This document shows positions 1 to 9,544 of a stretch of 64,000 nucleotides of DNA, one piece after another. The stretch covers positions 124,001 through 188,000 of the forward strand of contig JAKFYI010000016.1 in assembly GCA_021730985.1 (NCBI GenBank), written 5' to 3'. The DNA comes from Hyphomicrobiales bacterium (lineage in GTDB: Bacteria; Pseudomonadota; Alphaproteobacteria; Rhizobiales; Xanthobacteraceae). The notes under the pieces are model-generated. The model saw only the letters and a program-made list of their open reading frames with translations, was not told the DNA's origin and searched no databases. A program made the translations under genes and the position numbers. Position 1 is the stretch's first letter. The number at the start of each line of letters is the position of its first letter.

Positions 1-344
1 GGCGGCCGCTGAACTTCCTGGACATCCGCACCGGCCTGCTGCGCAACGATCCCACCCGCCTGATCAAGACGCTGGGATGGATCGGCGAGCGGCCGAGCGT
101 GCGCGTGGTGCTGGTCAACATCTTCGCCGGCATCACCGACTTGGCCGAGTTCGCCAACCTGCTCTGCACGGCGCTGGAGCGCACGCCGCAGGTTAAGGTG
201 CCGGTGGTATGCCGAATCGTCGGCTACCGGTTCACGGAGGCCCGCGAAATCCTGGCGGCAAAGCGACCCGACATCGCGGTGGAAGAAGACTTGACCGCGG
301 CCCTCAACCGCGTTGACGCGATCCTGCAGAGACGCGCGTCATGA
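1..344 (+). CDS. SucC-like (succinyl-CoA ligase beta-type) protein, C-terminal part only
   Basis: The 5' end lies outside the window. The open frame enters at base 3 and encodes about 113 residues. The segment reads LNFLDIRTG..., followed by RVVLVNIFAGITDLAEFA, which resembles the C-terminal ligase domain of ATP-grasp succinyl-CoA synthetase beta subunits (family pattern PANFLD-GG, then INIFGGI). The PANFLD-GG loop is altered here to LNFLDIRTG, so this is a divergent member rather than canonical SucC. Its stop TGA overlaps the ATG of the next gene (ATGA), which implies translational coupling of the two subunits. Substrate unknown: succinate, malate or another acyl acid are all possible. Confidence 0.75.
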   Translation, partial: RPLNFLDIRTGLLRNDPTRLIKTLGWIGERPSVRVVLVNIFAGITDLAEFANLLCTALERTPQVKVPVVCRIVGYRFTEAREILAAKRPDIAVEEDLTAALNRVDAILQRRAS

Positions 345-1210
345 TCGGACAATTGTCGCGCAAGACGCCCGTGATCGTTCAAGGCGCCACCGGCCGCACC
401 GGTAGCGTGCACGTCCGCCGCATGCTGGATTACGGCACCCGTATCGTGGCGGGTGTGTCGGCCCGCGCCGGAGCGGACAGCGTCGAGGGCGTGCCGGTGT
501 TCCCCGATTGCCGCGCGGCGGTGGCCGCAACCGGCGCCAATGTCTCGCTCGCGATGGTGCCGCCGCTGGGCGTGCTGGCCGCCGCCGAGGATGCGGTCAA
601 CGCCGGCATCAAGCTGATCGTCACCGTGGCCGAGGGCGTGCCGGTGCACGATGCAATGCGGGTCGGGCAGATCGTCCACAACGCCGGCGCCACCTGGGTC
701 GGCGCCTCCACGCCCGGGCTCGCCATCCCGGGCGAGATGAAACTCGGCTTCCTGCCCGACGTTTCGCTAAGGCCCGGCCCGCTCGGCATGATGTCGAAGA
801 GCGGCACGCTGTCCTACGAGACCGGCTACCGGCTCGGCGCCGTAGGCCTCGGCACCAGCATCTGGGTCGGCGTCGGCGGCGATCCGGTGAAGGGCGTGCG
901 TTTTCCCGACCTGCTCGACACGTTCCTCGCGGACAAACGCACCGAAGGCATCGTGATGGTGGGCGAGGTCGGCGGCAGTGAGGAAGAAGACTTCGCGGAT
1001 GCGCTGGCCCGCGCTGCCACCCGCAAGCCGGTCTATGCGCTGGTGGCGGGCCGCGGCGCCAAGGAAGGCGTGCCGATGGGACATGCCGGGGCACTGATGT
1101 TCGGCAACGTCGGCACGTTCGAGACCAAGAAGGCGCGCCTGGAGGCCGCCGGCGCGCATGTCTTCGCCACGATGGAAGACCTGATCGCCGCCTGCAGGCG
1201 GCAACATTAG
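341..1210 (+). CDS. SucD-like CoA ligase alpha subunit (divergent)
   Basis: 289 residues, the usual length of succinyl-CoA synthetase alpha. The N-terminal CoA-binding Rossmann motif is VIVQGATGRTG (residues 11-21). SKSGTLSYE (152-160), GVGGDP (177-182) and GEVGGSEEE (208-216) follow. The phosphorylated catalytic His is H248 in PMGHAGAL. In canonical SucD the region after the CoA site reads NCPG; here it is STPG (123-126). Together with the altered beta subunit this suggests a paralog with another acid substrate. The neighbours are not TCA genes (aspS is convergent, 9 bp away), which fits an accessory copy. The chemistry class is well supported; the substrate is not. Confidence 0.8.
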   Translation: MIGQLSRKTPVIVQGATGRTGSVHVRRMLDYGTRIVAGVSARAGADSVEGVPVFPDCRAAVAATGANVSLAMVPPLGVLAAAEDAVNAGIKLIVTVAEGVPVHDAMRVGQIVHNAGATWVGASTPGLAIPGEMKLGFLPDVSLRPGPLGMMSKSGTLSYETGYRLGAVGLGTSIWVGVGGDPVKGVRFPDLLDTFLADKRTEGIVMVGEVGGSEEEDFADALARAATRKPVYALVAGRGAKEGVPMGHAGALMFGNVGTFETKKARLEAAGAHVFATMEDLIAACRRQH

Positions 1211-1219
1211 GCCGCGCGG

Positions 1220-3022
1220 CTACTTGCTGTCCGGCAATGACAAGCGGATGTGCAACTCGCGCAACTGCTTCTGCGACACCTCGGACGGCGCGCCCATCAG
1301 CAGATCCTCGGCGCGCTGGTTCATCGGGAACAGCACGACCTCGCGCAGGTTCTCCTCGCCGCACAGTAGCATGACGATGCGATCGATTCCCGGCGCAATG
1401 CCTCCGTGCGGCGGCGCGCCGAGCGACAGCGCGCGCAGCATGCCGCCGAACTTCTCCTCCAGAACTTCCTCCGGATATCCGGCGATGGCGAACGCCTTCT
1501 TCATCACGTCGGGACGATGATTGCGGATCGCGCCCGACGACAGCTCGATGCCGTTGCAGATAATGTCGTACTGAACCGCCTTGAGGCCGAGGATGGTGTC
1601 GTTGTCGTTCGGATCGAGCGCCAGGAACCGCTCCGGCTCTATGTTGGGCATGGAGAACGGGTTGTGCGAGAAGTCGATTTTCTTGTCCTGCTCGCTCCAC
1701 TCATACATGGGGAAGTCGACAATCCAGCAGAACGCGAACTGATCCTTCTCCACCAGGCTTAGTTCCTCACCCACGCGGATGCGCGCGGGGCCTGCGAACT
1801 TCACAAAGTCCTTCGGATTTCCGGCGATGAAGAAGCACGCATCGCCGACGCCGATCCCGAGCTGCTCGGCGATCTGCTTGGTGCGCTCCGGCCCGATGTT
1901 CTTGGCGAGCGGTCCGGCACCGCTCTCCTCGCCCTCGCGCCAGAAGATGTAGCCGAGCCCGGGCTGGCCCTCGCCCTGCGCCCACGAATTCATGCGGTCG
2001 CAGAATGCGCGGTTACCTCCGGTCGGCGCCGGGATGGCCCACACTTCGTTCTTCGCATCGGCGGCGAGAATGTTGGCAAAAATCTTGAAGCCTGAGCCGC
2101 GGAACGCATCGCTGACGTTCTGCATCTTGATCGGGTTGCGCAGGTCCGGCTTGTCGGAACCGTAGTCGCGCATCGCGTCGGCATACGGGATCATCGGGAA
2201 TTTCGGCGTCACCTTCTTGCCGCCGGCGAACTCCTCGAACACGCCGCGCAGCACCGGCTCGACCGCGTTGAACACATCGTCCTGCGTGACGAAGCTCATC
2301 TCGATATCGAGTTGATAGAACTCGCCCGGCGAACGGTCTGCGCGCGCGTCCTCGTCGCGGAAACAGGGCGCGATTTGGAAGTAGCGGTCAAAGCCCGCGA
2401 TCATGGTGAGCTGCTTGAACTGCTGTGGCGCCTGCGGCAGCGCGTAGAACTTGCCGGGATGCAGCCGCGACGGCACCAGGAAGTCGCGCGCGCCCTCAGG
2501 CGACGACGCGGTCAGGATCGGCGTCTGGAACTCGAAGAAGCCGCCCTCCTTCATGCGGCGGCGGATCGAGTCGATGATCGCGCCGCGCTTCATGATGTTG
2601 GCGTGCAGACGGTCGCGCCGCAGATCGAGGAAGCGGTACTTGAGCCGCACCTCCTCCGGATATTCCTGGTCGCCGAACACCGGCATCGGCAGTTCGCCGG
2701 CGGGGCCCAGCACTTCGACCTCGTTGATGTAGATCTCGACCGCGCCGGTCGGCAGTTCCGCATTCTCTGTACCGGCGGGACGTCGGCGCACCTTGCCGTC
2801 GATCTTGACCACCCACTCCGCGCGCAGCTTTTCCACATGCTTGAACGCCGGGCTGTCCGGATCGGCAACCACCTGGCTCAGGCCGTAATGGTCGCGCAGG
2901 TCGATGAACAGCACGCCGCCGTGGTCGCGGACGCGGTGGACCCAGCCGGACAGGCGAACGTCCTTGCCGATGTCGCTGTCGCGGAGCGCGCCGCAGGTGT
3001 GGGAGCGGTAACGATGCATCAT
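1220..3022 (-). CDS. aspS: Aspartyl-tRNA synthetase
   Basis: 600 residues from ATG 3022 (a second ATG at 3019 is equally possible). Longer upstream in-frame starts would add a non-homologous leader. It has an N-terminal OB-fold anticodon domain ([20 protein letters not shown]) and a class II catalytic core with [10 protein letters not shown] (motif 2) and the C-terminal motif 3 [10 protein letters not shown] bacterial GAD insertion domain lies between them. It charges tRNA-Asp in the cytoplasm. Many alphaproteobacteria use a non-discriminating AspRS with GatCAB to make Asn-tRNA; whether this one is non-discriminating cannot be decided here. Convergent with the sucD-like gene. Confidence 0.96.
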   Translation of the reverse strand: MMHRYRSHTCGALRDSDIGKDVRLSGWVHRVRDHGGVLFIDLRDHYGLSQVVADPDSPAFKHVEKLRAEWVVKIDGKVRRRPAGTENAELPTGAVEIYINEVEVLGPAGELPMPVFGDQEYPEEVRLKYRFLDLRRDRLHANIMKRGAIIDSIRRRMKEGGFFEFQTPILTASSPEGARDFLVPSRLHPGKFYALPQAPQQFKQLTMIAGFDRYFQIAPCFRDEDARADRSPGEFYQLDIEMSFVTQDDVFNAVEPVLRGVFEEFAGGKKVTPKFPMIPYADAMRDYGSDKPDLRNPIKMQNVSDAFRGSGFKIFANILAADAKNEVWAIPAPTGGNRAFCDRMNSWAQGEGQPGLGYIFWREGEESGAGPLAKNIGPERTKQIAEQLGIGVGDACFFIAGNPKDFVKFAGPARIRVGEELSLVEKDQFAFCWIVDFPMYEWSEQDKKIDFSHNPFSMPNIEPERFLALDPNDNDTILGLKAVQYDIICNGIELSSGAIRNHRPDVMKKAFAIAGYPEEVLEEKFGGMLRALSLGAPPHGGIAPGIDRIVMLLCGEENLREVVLFPMNQRAEDLLMGAPSEVSQKQLRELHIRLSLPDSK

Positions 3023-3136
3023 GGGGGTCCGGCTGCGCCTGTCGAAAAACGGCCCGCGGAACGCGCGCGAGCCCTGAATCGCGGCACAACCGCACAGCGC
3101 CCCGCCCCATGTCAAGGCTACGGGTGGAGGGCCGGT

Positions 3137-3868
3137 TTAATCGTTGTAAACGTCCTTGAACATCAACATGCGGCCGAGCTTGCGTTCGTTGTTGCGGGGA
3201 AAACCGCAGGCTGGCGCGAACGAGTCGGCGTCCCGGTAGGTGCCGAACAGCCGGTCCCAGATCGGCAGATCGGCGTAATTGAAATGGTGGACGTCGAGTT
3301 CGTGGTGGACCGAGTGCAGCTCCGGCGTCTGAATGAAATACTTCAGCCAGCGCGGCGATTTGAAGTTGGAGTGATAGAACAGTTCGCCGACGGCGGCGAA
3401 GCAGTTGAACCACAGCGCACCCTCCAGCGAAATGCCAAGCAGCGCGTAGAGCACCACCGCGGCCAGCGCGGCGTCGGCCAGGATTTCGACCGGGTGCTTA
3501 TAGAACGAGGTGAAGGCTTCGATCCGGGTGGGCGAGTGATGCACCTGGTGGAACACCACCCAGAATCCGCTTTGATGCCGAAGCCTGTGCCACCAGTAGA
3601 AGAAGAACGTCCCGACGAACCAGCCGATGAAGCCCTCCAGCATCGGCATGCCGAGCTGCGACAGCTTGAACAGCGATGCGCCGGCGAACAGGCCGATCCA
3701 GAGCTTGTTGGTGGCGAGCGTGATGGCGACCTGGATCAGGGTCACGGACACCGCGCGGGCGTACCATCCCGGCGCATTTGGCAGTTCACGGCCCGGCCAG
3801 GCCCGCTCCAGGACGAAGAAAAACACCGCCGCGAGCAACGTGACGACGGTCGGCAAGGCAATGCTCAT
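3137..3868 (-). CDS. Sterol desaturase / fatty acid hydroxylase family membrane protein
   Basis: 243 residues, integral membrane, with hydrophobic segments near residues 5-20, 45-70, 85-105 and 130-155. The diiron histidine clusters typical of the family are present: HRLRH, HQVHH and HSVHH, with further His residues in DVHHFNY. Members hydroxylate or desaturate lipids such as sterols, carotenoids, hopanoid or ornithine-lipid acyl chains; the substrate cannot be read from sequence. It ends about 115 bp upstream of the aspS start on the same strand, so co-transcription is possible but not required. Confidence 0.88.
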   Translation of the reverse strand: MSIALPTVVTLLAAVFFFVLERAWPGRELPNAPGWYARAVSVTLIQVAITLATNKLWIGLFAGASLFKLSQLGMPMLEGFIGWFVGTFFFYWWHRLRHQSGFWVVFHQVHHSPTRIEAFTSFYKHPVEILADAALAAVVLYALLGISLEGALWFNCFAAVGELFYHSNFKSPRWLKYFIQTPELHSVHHELDVHHFNYADLPIWDRLFGTYRDADSFAPACGFPRNNERKLGRMLMFKDVYND

Positions 3869-3957
3869 TCAAGAGGCCCCTGAAACGGTGTCGTGATTGG
3901 TCGGTTTGGCGCGTCCGGCGGTTCAAATCCGAGTTCGATCGGCTATGATCGGCCCCA

Positions 3958-4821
3958 ATGAAAACACATCGGACGCCGCCTGCCATCCCGATTGCCGGGC
4001 TTGCTTTGGCCCTGGTGCTTGCATCGGGACCGGCCGGGGCCGGCACCCTGGACCGGGTCCGGGAAACCAGCGTGTTCAAGATCGGCTACCGCGCCGACGC
4101 CAAGCCCTACTCCTACCGCAACGAAAACGGCCAGCCCGCCGGATACATCGTCGATCTCTGCCTTGAGGTCGCCGCAGCCGTGCGGGCCGATGTCGGCGAC
4201 AAGGTCCGGTTCGAGTACGTGCTGGTGCCGGCCGGTGAGCGCTTCGAGTCGGTGCGCGACGGCAAGGTCGATATCCTTTGCGATCCAAGCTCAATAACGC
4301 TGCCGCGCCGCGACATGGTCGATTTCTCGCTGCCTACGTTTCTCGATGGCGCGAGCGTGCTGTACCGGATGAACCGGCCGGTGCAGCGTTTCGAGGATAT
4401 GTCCGGCCGCCGGATCGGCGTGCTGGGCGGCACCACCACCGAACAGGTGCTGCGCGAGTCGCTCGGCGAGCTCAGCCTCAAGGCCACCATCGTCCCGGTG
4501 CAGGACCACCGCGCCGGTATCGACCTGCTGTCCGGCGACAAGATCGACGCCTATTTCGCCGACCGCGCCATCATCGCGGCCATTCTCAACGAAGGCGGCC
4601 GTCCGGGCTTTCAATTAAGCAAGCAGTACTTCAGCTACGAGACCTACGCGCTCGCCTTGCCGCGCGACGACGGGGCGTTCCGCCTGCTGGTCGATCGCAC
4701 GCTGGCGCGGCTTTACCGCAGCGGCCGGATCAACGGCATCCTCGCCAAGACCTTCGGCAACGCGCCGCCGGACGACATGCTCAAGGCGATGATCCTGATC
4801 AATTCTCTGCCGGACAAGTAG
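3958..4821 (+). CDS. Family 3 extracellular solute-binding protein (amino-acid ABC type)
   Basis: 287 residues with a signal peptide: a basic start (MKTHR), a hydrophobic core (IAGLALALVLAS) and likely cleavage after AGA near residue 29. The mature protein begins with the periplasmic binding protein pattern TSVFKIGYRADAKPYSYRNENG, and the signature for ligand carboxylate/amine contacts is expected around residues 35-60 and 120-130. No permease or ATPase gene is adjacent, so it is an orphan binding protein. It may feed a transporter encoded elsewhere. It is followed by a GC-rich hairpin at 4901-4920. Confidence 0.85.
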   Translation: MKTHRTPPAIPIAGLALALVLASGPAGAGTLDRVRETSVFKIGYRADAKPYSYRNENGQPAGYIVDLCLEVAAAVRADVGDKVRFEYVLVPAGERFESVRDGKVDILCDPSSITLPRRDMVDFSLPTFLDGASVLYRMNRPVQRFEDMSGRRIGVLGGTTTEQVLRESLGELSLKATIVPVQDHRAGIDLLSGDKIDAYFADRAIIAAILNEGGRPGFQLSKQYFSYETYALALPRDDGAFRLLVDRTLARLYRSGRINGILAKTFGNAPPDDMLKAMILINSLPDK

Positions 4822-4900
4822 CGCGGGCGGTGGCGGCACCCATGGGCCAGCCGCTAGGCAAAATCCCGATTCCCCACGTTCGCGGAGGGTTTGGCGCCTC

Positions 4901-4920
4901 CGGCGGGCGTTCGCCCGCCG
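4901..4920 (+). terminator. Hairpin after the solute-binding protein gene
   Basis: Perfect 8-bp stem CGGCGGGC / GCCCGCCG with loop GTTC, 80 bp after the stop at 4821 and 118 bp before the rnd start. There is no U-tract, so termination efficiency is uncertain. It could also be a small palindromic repeat. Confidence 0.35.
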
Positions 4921-5037
4921 CCACGGCCGAGCCTGATCGAGGTTCCGGCCGGACCCCTGCCCTCGCCTGGCCGTTCCTCCACATGCCGCGCGGCCGCGGC
5001 GGCTGACGCGCCTGCGGAACTCCGCTATGTAGCCCTG

Positions 5038-6189
5038 ATGCAGCCCATCACCTCGACGAACGAACTTGCCGCAGTCTGCCAGCGCCTGAAGCAGCATCCG
5101 TTCGTCACCGTCGATACCGAATTCCTGCGCGAAACCACCTACTACCCGCTGCTCTGCATCGCGCAGATGGCGAGCCCTGACGAGGCTGTGGTGATCGACG
5201 CGCTGGCGCCCGGCATCGACCTCGCCCCGTTCTTCGATCTGATGGCAGACGAGAACGTGCTCAAGGTTTTCCATGCCGCGCGCCAGGACATCGAAATCGT
5301 CTGGCATCGCGCCAAGACCATTCCGCACCCGCTGTTCGACACCCAGGTTGCCGCCATGGTGCTGGGCCACGGAGATTCGATCTCCTATGACCAATTGGTG
5401 CAGCGGATCACCGGAGACACGCTCGACAAATCCAACCGCTTCACCGACTGGACCCGAAGGCCGCTCGCCGAGGCGCAACTCACCTACGCCGTGTCGGACG
5501 TGACGCACCTGCGCGATGTCTATCTCGCGCTCGTGGCCGACCTCGGCCGCCGCGGCCGCACCGACTGGATGGACGACGAAATGGAAATCCTCACGTCGCC
5601 CGAAACCTATCGAGCCGAGCCCGAGAGGGCATGGCAGCGCCTCAAGACCCGCGTGCGCAAGCCGAAGGATCTCGCGGTCCTGATCGAGGTCGCCGCCTGG
5701 CGCGAGCGCGAGGCGCAAAGCCGCGACGTGCCGCGCTCGCGCGTCCTCAAGGATGACGCGATCGGCGATATCGCGACGCAAGCGCCGACCACGGCGGAGC
5801 GGCTGGCCGGCTTGCGCTCGCTGCCGAAAGGGTTCGAGCGCTCGAAATGGGGCGAAGGCATTCTCGACGCGGTGCGGCGCGGACTGGAGCGCGATCCCAA
5901 GACACTGCCGCGTCTCGAAAAACCGCGAGGCACCCCGAACGGCACGGCCACCGTCGAACTGCTGAAGGTGCTGCTGCGCATGACTTCGGAAAGTCACGGC
6001 GTCGCCGCCAAGGTGATCGCCACGGTGGACGATCTTGAACGTATCGCCGGCGACGACGAGGCCGACGTGGCCGCGATGAAGGGATGGCGGCGCGAACTGT
6101 TCGGCGAACGCGCGCTCGCGCTCAAGCACGGCCGGCTGGCACTGTCGATGCACCGCGGCCGCGTGGTGACCACCGAACCCGCGAGCTAA
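5038..6189 (+). CDS. rnd: Ribonuclease D
   Basis: 383 residues from ATG 5038; E. coli RNase D is about 375. An upstream in-frame start at 4891 would add low-complexity Pro/Ala sequence and was not chosen. The DEDD exonuclease motifs are visible: [10 protein letters not shown] (Exo I), [10 protein letters not shown] (Exo II), and YAVSDVTHL (Exo III). A C-terminal HRDC-like region follows. It is a 3'-5' exoribonuclease acting in tRNA and structured-RNA maturation. The stop TAA overlaps the antisense stop of the lipocalin-like gene, so the two genes converge with a 3-bp overlap. Confidence 0.93.
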   Translation: MQPITSTNELAAVCQRLKQHPFVTVDTEFLRETTYYPLLCIAQMASPDEAVVIDALAPGIDLAPFFDLMADENVLKVFHAARQDIEIVWHRAKTIPHPLFDTQVAAMVLGHGDSISYDQLVQRITGDTLDKSNRFTDWTRRPLAEAQLTYAVSDVTHLRDVYLALVADLGRRGRTDWMDDEMEILTSPETYRAEPERAWQRLKTRVRKPKDLAVLIEVAAWREREAQSRDVPRSRVLKDDAIGDIATQAPTTAERLAGLRSLPKGFERSKWGEGILDAVRRGLERDPKTLPRLEKPRGTPNGTATVELLKVLLRMTSESHGVAAKVIATVDDLERIAGDDEADVAAMKGWRRELFGERALALKHGRLALSMHRGRVVTTEPAS

Positions 6190-6629
6190 AGCGCTTCGTC
6201 GCGCTGCCAGACCACGATGACGCGCACCATCCGATCGTTGAAATTCGGATGCGACATCGGCGGACTCTCGATGAACAGCTTGTCGCCTTCAAAGCTTATG
6301 GTCCGGACCTGCTCGCCGCCGACCCACGATTCGTTCCAGGCGACCTCGACCTTGGTCGTGATCCGGTTGCCCTCGATCCGGTAGCGGCCGGAATAGGCGA
6401 TCATGGTAACGAACGCTTGCGCGCGCTCCTGGTCGGTCTTGGGCACCGCGCGGGACAATGGCGTCGCCAACGCAAGCCAGCGGCCGTCCGGCGTGGCGAT
6501 CTGATAGCCCTTCGGATTTTCGCCGAGCACCGGCGTCAGCGTCTTGCTCTCCTGATCCTCGTACATGACGGAGACCAGCTTCCAGACCCCCACGATCTGC
6601 GCCTTTGGATCGGACTGCGCCGCGCTCAT
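6186..6629 (-). CDS. Lipocalin-like domain protein
   Basis: 147 residues from ATG 6629, chosen because GGGAG lies about 8 nt upstream; an in-frame start 15 bp earlier lacks this. The pattern [13 protein letters not shown] near the N-terminus, then alternating beta-strand-like stretches ending in [11 protein letters not shown], matches the lipocalin-like (PF13924-type) family of small beta-barrels. No signal peptide. It is 22 bp downstream of ppx on the same strand and is probably the last gene of that transcript. Ligand and role unknown. Confidence 0.75.
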   Translation of the reverse strand: MSAAQSDPKAQIVGVWKLVSVMYEDQESKTLTPVLGENPKGYQIATPDGRWLALATPLSRAVPKTDQERAQAFVTMIAYSGRYRIEGNRITTKVEVAWNESWVGGEQVRTISFEGDKLFIESPPMSHPNFNDRMVRVIVVWQRDEAL

Positions 6630-6651
6630 GCTGCACTCCCGCAAGTGGGAA

Positions 6652-8238
6652 CTACGACGCCCGCCCCGCGATTATCACCGGCTCCCGGCCGATAAGACGG
6701 GCAAGGTGCCGCAGCCGCGTCGCCAGACGGTCGCCCGCCAGGGGCCCGAACTTGCCGCCGAGCCGAAGCACCAGCTTGTTGCGCATCACCTTGAGCGGCA
6801 CGCGCGGCAGCACGCCGGGCTGCGACGCCGAAATCAGATAGGCCACCCGCATCGCAGCGCCGAGCACCCGAGCGCGGTCGAGCGTTCGCGTCGAGGCAAG
6901 TTCGCGGATGCGCGGCGACAGTTCCTCGTCATGCGTCACGCCGACATGGCGGAAGAACACCGCCAGCGCCAGATAGGCCCGGCCCGGATGATCGATTCCG
7001 AGGAACCCGGCGTGCGCGATCACGTTGAGCGATTGCTCGCCGCGATAGTCGGGATGCGCGCGCCAGCCGATATCGGCCACCAGGCACGCGGCATGACGCA
7101 AGCGGCGCTCCTCGGCGTTTTCGTCGATGCCGGACGATCTCATCAGAATGTCGGTCCACGCGATCAGATCCTCGCCGTGCTTCGGCGAGCGCGAGCGCAG
7201 CAGATTGAGATCCTGGGCGGCCGCGATCAGCGCGTCCTTCTTGCGCTCGCGCGCGCTGAGCTTGGAATAGATCAGCCCCTCGCGCACGCCGTGCGCCGAG
7301 AACACCACCTCCGAAGCGCGCGTCTTGCGCAGGATATGTTCGAGCACCAGCGCTGCGTATGGCAGCAGCGGACGCCGCGCCGCGGCAACGACTTCGATCT
7401 GCGACAGCGTCTCGGGATTGACGCGCCGCACCAGCCGGCAGAACTCCAACGCCTCCCTGGCGCGAACGACGTAGCCGTGCATGACATGCAGCGGATATCC
7501 GGTCTGCGCCATGTGCAACCGCGCCAGCGAACGCCAAGTCCCGCCCACCGCATAGAACGCGCGGCCCTTGCCTCCCTTCAGATTCGGCACCTTGGTCAGG
7601 GTCTGGCGCACGATCTTTTCGGCGCGCTTGATCGAGCGCACCGAGCGGTCCTGCAGGGCGAGGCCGCCCAGCGGCAGCGTGGCGCCGCGCTGGATGCGGT
7701 TGCCCCGCACGTCCACCAGTTCGAGCGAACCGCCGCCCAGATCGCCGACCACGCCGTTCGGCCGATGGAAACCGGATACCACGCCGAGCGCCGTGAATTT
7801 CGCTTCGCGTTTGCCGGACAGAACGTCGATCCGCGTCCGGCAGATGCGCTGCGCCTTGGCGATGAACTCAGGCCCGTTGCGGGCGTCGCGGCACGCCGCC
7901 GTCGCCACCACCCAGACGCGCTGCACCGCCATGACGTCGCACAGCGCCCGGAAGCGCCGCAGCGCCGCGAGCGCGGTGGCCACCGCATCGGGCGGCATGA
8001 CGCCTTTGGTCTGTACCTCGCGGCCGAGACCCGCGAGCGTCTTCTCGTTGAACAGCGGCGTCGGGCTGCGCACGACGCCCTCGTAGATCACGAGGCGCAC
8101 CGAGTTCGAGCCGATGTCGATGACCGCCACCGGCGGCCCGTGATCGAGTCGTCCCTGCGCGGGCGCGGGCCGCCTGACGGTCACGCGCTCACGGCGGAGT
8201 GAGGCTGCGCGGCGACGTTTCGTTGAGCGCTTTGCCAC
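6652..8238 (-). CDS. ppx: Ppx/GppA family exopolyphosphatase
   Basis: 528 residues with a GTG start at 8238. The ASKHA-fold phosphatase motifs are clear: AVIDIGSNSVRL (38-49), GDLGGGSLEL, and GGTWRSLA. A C-terminal HD-like region (SAHGVREGLIY, then RHAACLVADIGW) follows. It removes terminal phosphate from polyphosphate or pppGpp. The first 35 residues are very basic (MAKRSTKRRR...) and are not part of the catalytic fold; this stretch overlaps DNA that resembles the 3' end of ppk in another frame (8202-8263). In related genomes ppx usually follows ppk directly; here a caspase-like gene intervenes. Confidence 0.92.
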   Translation of the reverse strand: MAKRSTKRRRAASLRRERVTVRRPAPAQGRLDHGPPVAVIDIGSNSVRLVIYEGVVRSPTPLFNEKTLAGLGREVQTKGVMPPDAVATALAALRRFRALCDVMAVQRVWVVATAACRDARNGPEFIAKAQRICRTRIDVLSGKREAKFTALGVVSGFHRPNGVVGDLGGGSLELVDVRGNRIQRGATLPLGGLALQDRSVRSIKRAEKIVRQTLTKVPNLKGGKGRAFYAVGGTWRSLARLHMAQTGYPLHVMHGYVVRAREALEFCRLVRRVNPETLSQIEVVAAARRPLLPYAALVLEHILRKTRASEVVFSAHGVREGLIYSKLSARERKKDALIAAAQDLNLLRSRSPKHGEDLIAWTDILMRSSGIDENAEERRLRHAACLVADIGWRAHPDYRGEQSLNVIAHAGFLGIDHPGRAYLALAVFFRHVGVTHDEELSPRIRELASTRTLDRARVLGAAMRVAYLISASQPGVLPRVPLKVMRNKLVLRLGGKFGPLAGDRLATRLRHLARLIGREPVIIAGRAS

Positions 8239-8263
8239 GTCGTGAAAAACTCGAATCTGTCAT
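8202..8263 (-). repeat. Duplicated remnant of the ppk 3' end at the ppx 5' end
   Basis: Aligned by eye without gaps to 9570-9631 (the true ppk 3' end), 50 of 62 bases match. On the minus strand this copy still reads FMTDSSFSRRGKALNETSP, against [19 protein letters not shown] at the PpkA C-terminus, and then hits a stop. The matching region also contains the ppx start: in the ppx frame the ppk copy differs by a stop codon and a GTG-to-GCG change. The pattern suggests that ppk and ppx once overlapped, and that the overlap was duplicated when the caspase-like gene came between them. Confidence 0.75.
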
Positions 8264-8355
8264 AAAGCAATGAACGTTCGCCTCATCGGCGCAGCCCTGA
8301 TACGCGCGGGCGTGCCGCCCGGCAAGAGGCTCGAAATTCGCTGTTGAAACCGATT

Positions 8356-9477
8356 CTAGGGCCGCGCGATGCACGATCGCTGGCGCGCTTCACCCTTGGC
8401 GACGTTGCCGCCCACCACCAGCTTGACCTGTCCTGGCGGACAAGTGCCGTCATCGATCAGGGCCGATGCGCCGGTGGGCAGCTTGCCGATCGCCGGCTCC
8501 TGCTTCAGCATCTCGCGCGAGAAGGCCGGCACAAATGGCGCAGGCGCGCGCTGCTGCTGAGCCGGCGGACTTGCGGCTGGGCCGCTTGCCGGCGCGGCAG
8601 CGACCGGCGCGGGCTGAGCCGCAGGCGGCTGAGCAACCGGGCGCGGCGTGGGAACCGGTGCGACCGGTGTGGACGCGGCGTCGCCCGGATTGAGCGAGGC
8701 CGGCACCAGCACCACGTCACCCATCAGCGAGGAGTGATCCCACGGCACCTGCCTGTCGCGGGTTGCCGTGACCACATCGGTGCGCACCCGCCGCATCAGC
8801 GAACTGATCTCCAGGCCGGGCGTCGCGATGTGCTTGAGCAGCGCCGAGGTGAACGGGCTGTTGCGGCCGGAGCCGTCGAGCGCGACGTTGTCGGGCTGCG
8901 TGGCGTAGGCGATCATCGTACCGACGGTGCTCTGGATCGAGGCCAGTCCCTGCCCGACCGATGACGAGCGCGTGCCGAGCGTGCGGGCCAGCGAACGCGC
9001 CAGCGGATTGTCGCGGCAGGCATCGAGGAACACGAGGTTGACGCGCCGCTCCGCCTCCATCTGCTGGAGTACCAGGGTCACGTCGATGGCTTCCAGATTG
9101 AGATCACCGGGCCGCTCAAGCGCGGCATCGACCGGCACAAGGTAGTTTCGTCCACCCACCTGAAGCCCGTGGCCGGCATAGAAGAACAGCGCCAACTTTG
9201 AATTGTCGAGCTTGCGACTGAACTCGCGGATCTTGTCTTCCATGCCGCGCTTGTCGAGATCGCGGCCTTCCACCACATCGAACCCGATGTTGCGCAGCGC
9301 CAGTGCAATGTCGCCGGCATCGTTCGAGGGATTGGCGAGCACGCCGGCCTTCTGGTAGGCGCCGTTGCCGATCACGAGCGCGACACGCTCAGCGGCGGCT
9401 CGCGTCCCCGGCGCCAGCATCGACAAGACAATCGCAACGCCGGCGACAAGGCCGATCCGCAAGATCGATGGGCGCAT
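8356..9477 (-). CDS. Caspase-like (peptidase C14) secreted protein
   Basis: 373 residues with a signal peptide (about 1-28, ending TRAAA). The caspase p20-like domain spans residues 30-255. The catalytic dyad is visible: H103 in FFYAGHG and C154 in FLDACRDNP. The substrate-loop region DNVALDGSGRNSPFTSALL is also typical. A Pro/Ala-rich linker (about 265-320) leads to a small C-terminal domain with two Cys (GTCPPGQVKLV..., RQRSC). Bacterial orthocaspases of this class usually cleave after Arg or Lys and act in the periplasm or outside. It lies between ppk (67 bp) and ppx (117 bp) on the same strand, which links a protease to polyphosphate metabolism by context only. Confidence 0.9.
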   Translation of the reverse strand: MRPSILRIGLVAGVAIVLSMLAPGTRAAAERVALVIGNGAYQKAGVLANPSNDAGDIALALRNIGFDVVEGRDLDKRGMEDKIREFSRKLDNSKLALFFYAGHGLQVGGRNYLVPVDAALERPGDLNLEAIDVTLVLQQMEAERRVNLVFLDACRDNPLARSLARTLGTRSSSVGQGLASIQSTVGTMIAYATQPDNVALDGSGRNSPFTSALLKHIATPGLEISSLMRRVRTDVVTATRDRQVPWDHSSLMGDVVLVPASLNPGDAASTPVAPVPTPRPVAQPPAAQPAPVAAAPASGPAASPPAQQQRAPAPFVPAFSREMLKQEPAIGKLPTGASALIDDGTCPPGQVKLVVGGNVAKGEARQRSCIARP

Positions 9478-9544
9478 GATTTTCCCCTGCTTGGCGACGC
9501 AGGATATTAGCGCAACGCGAACAAATTGTCCCGGCGGTCCGCCT

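Noticed and set aside
2312-3883. A 523-residue plus-strand frame over aspS and the hydroxylase gene
   Set aside because: Crosses two genes with strong family motifs on the other strand; a compositional shadow.
3911-3930. GGTTCAAATCC, similar to a tRNA T-loop
   Set aside because: Flanking bases do not form a T-stem, and no acceptor or anticodon arm can be drawn upstream.
4615-6153. A 512-residue open frame antisense to rnd
   Set aside because: It is the complement of a high-GC gene with clear RNase D motifs; the antisense protein has no recognisable pattern.
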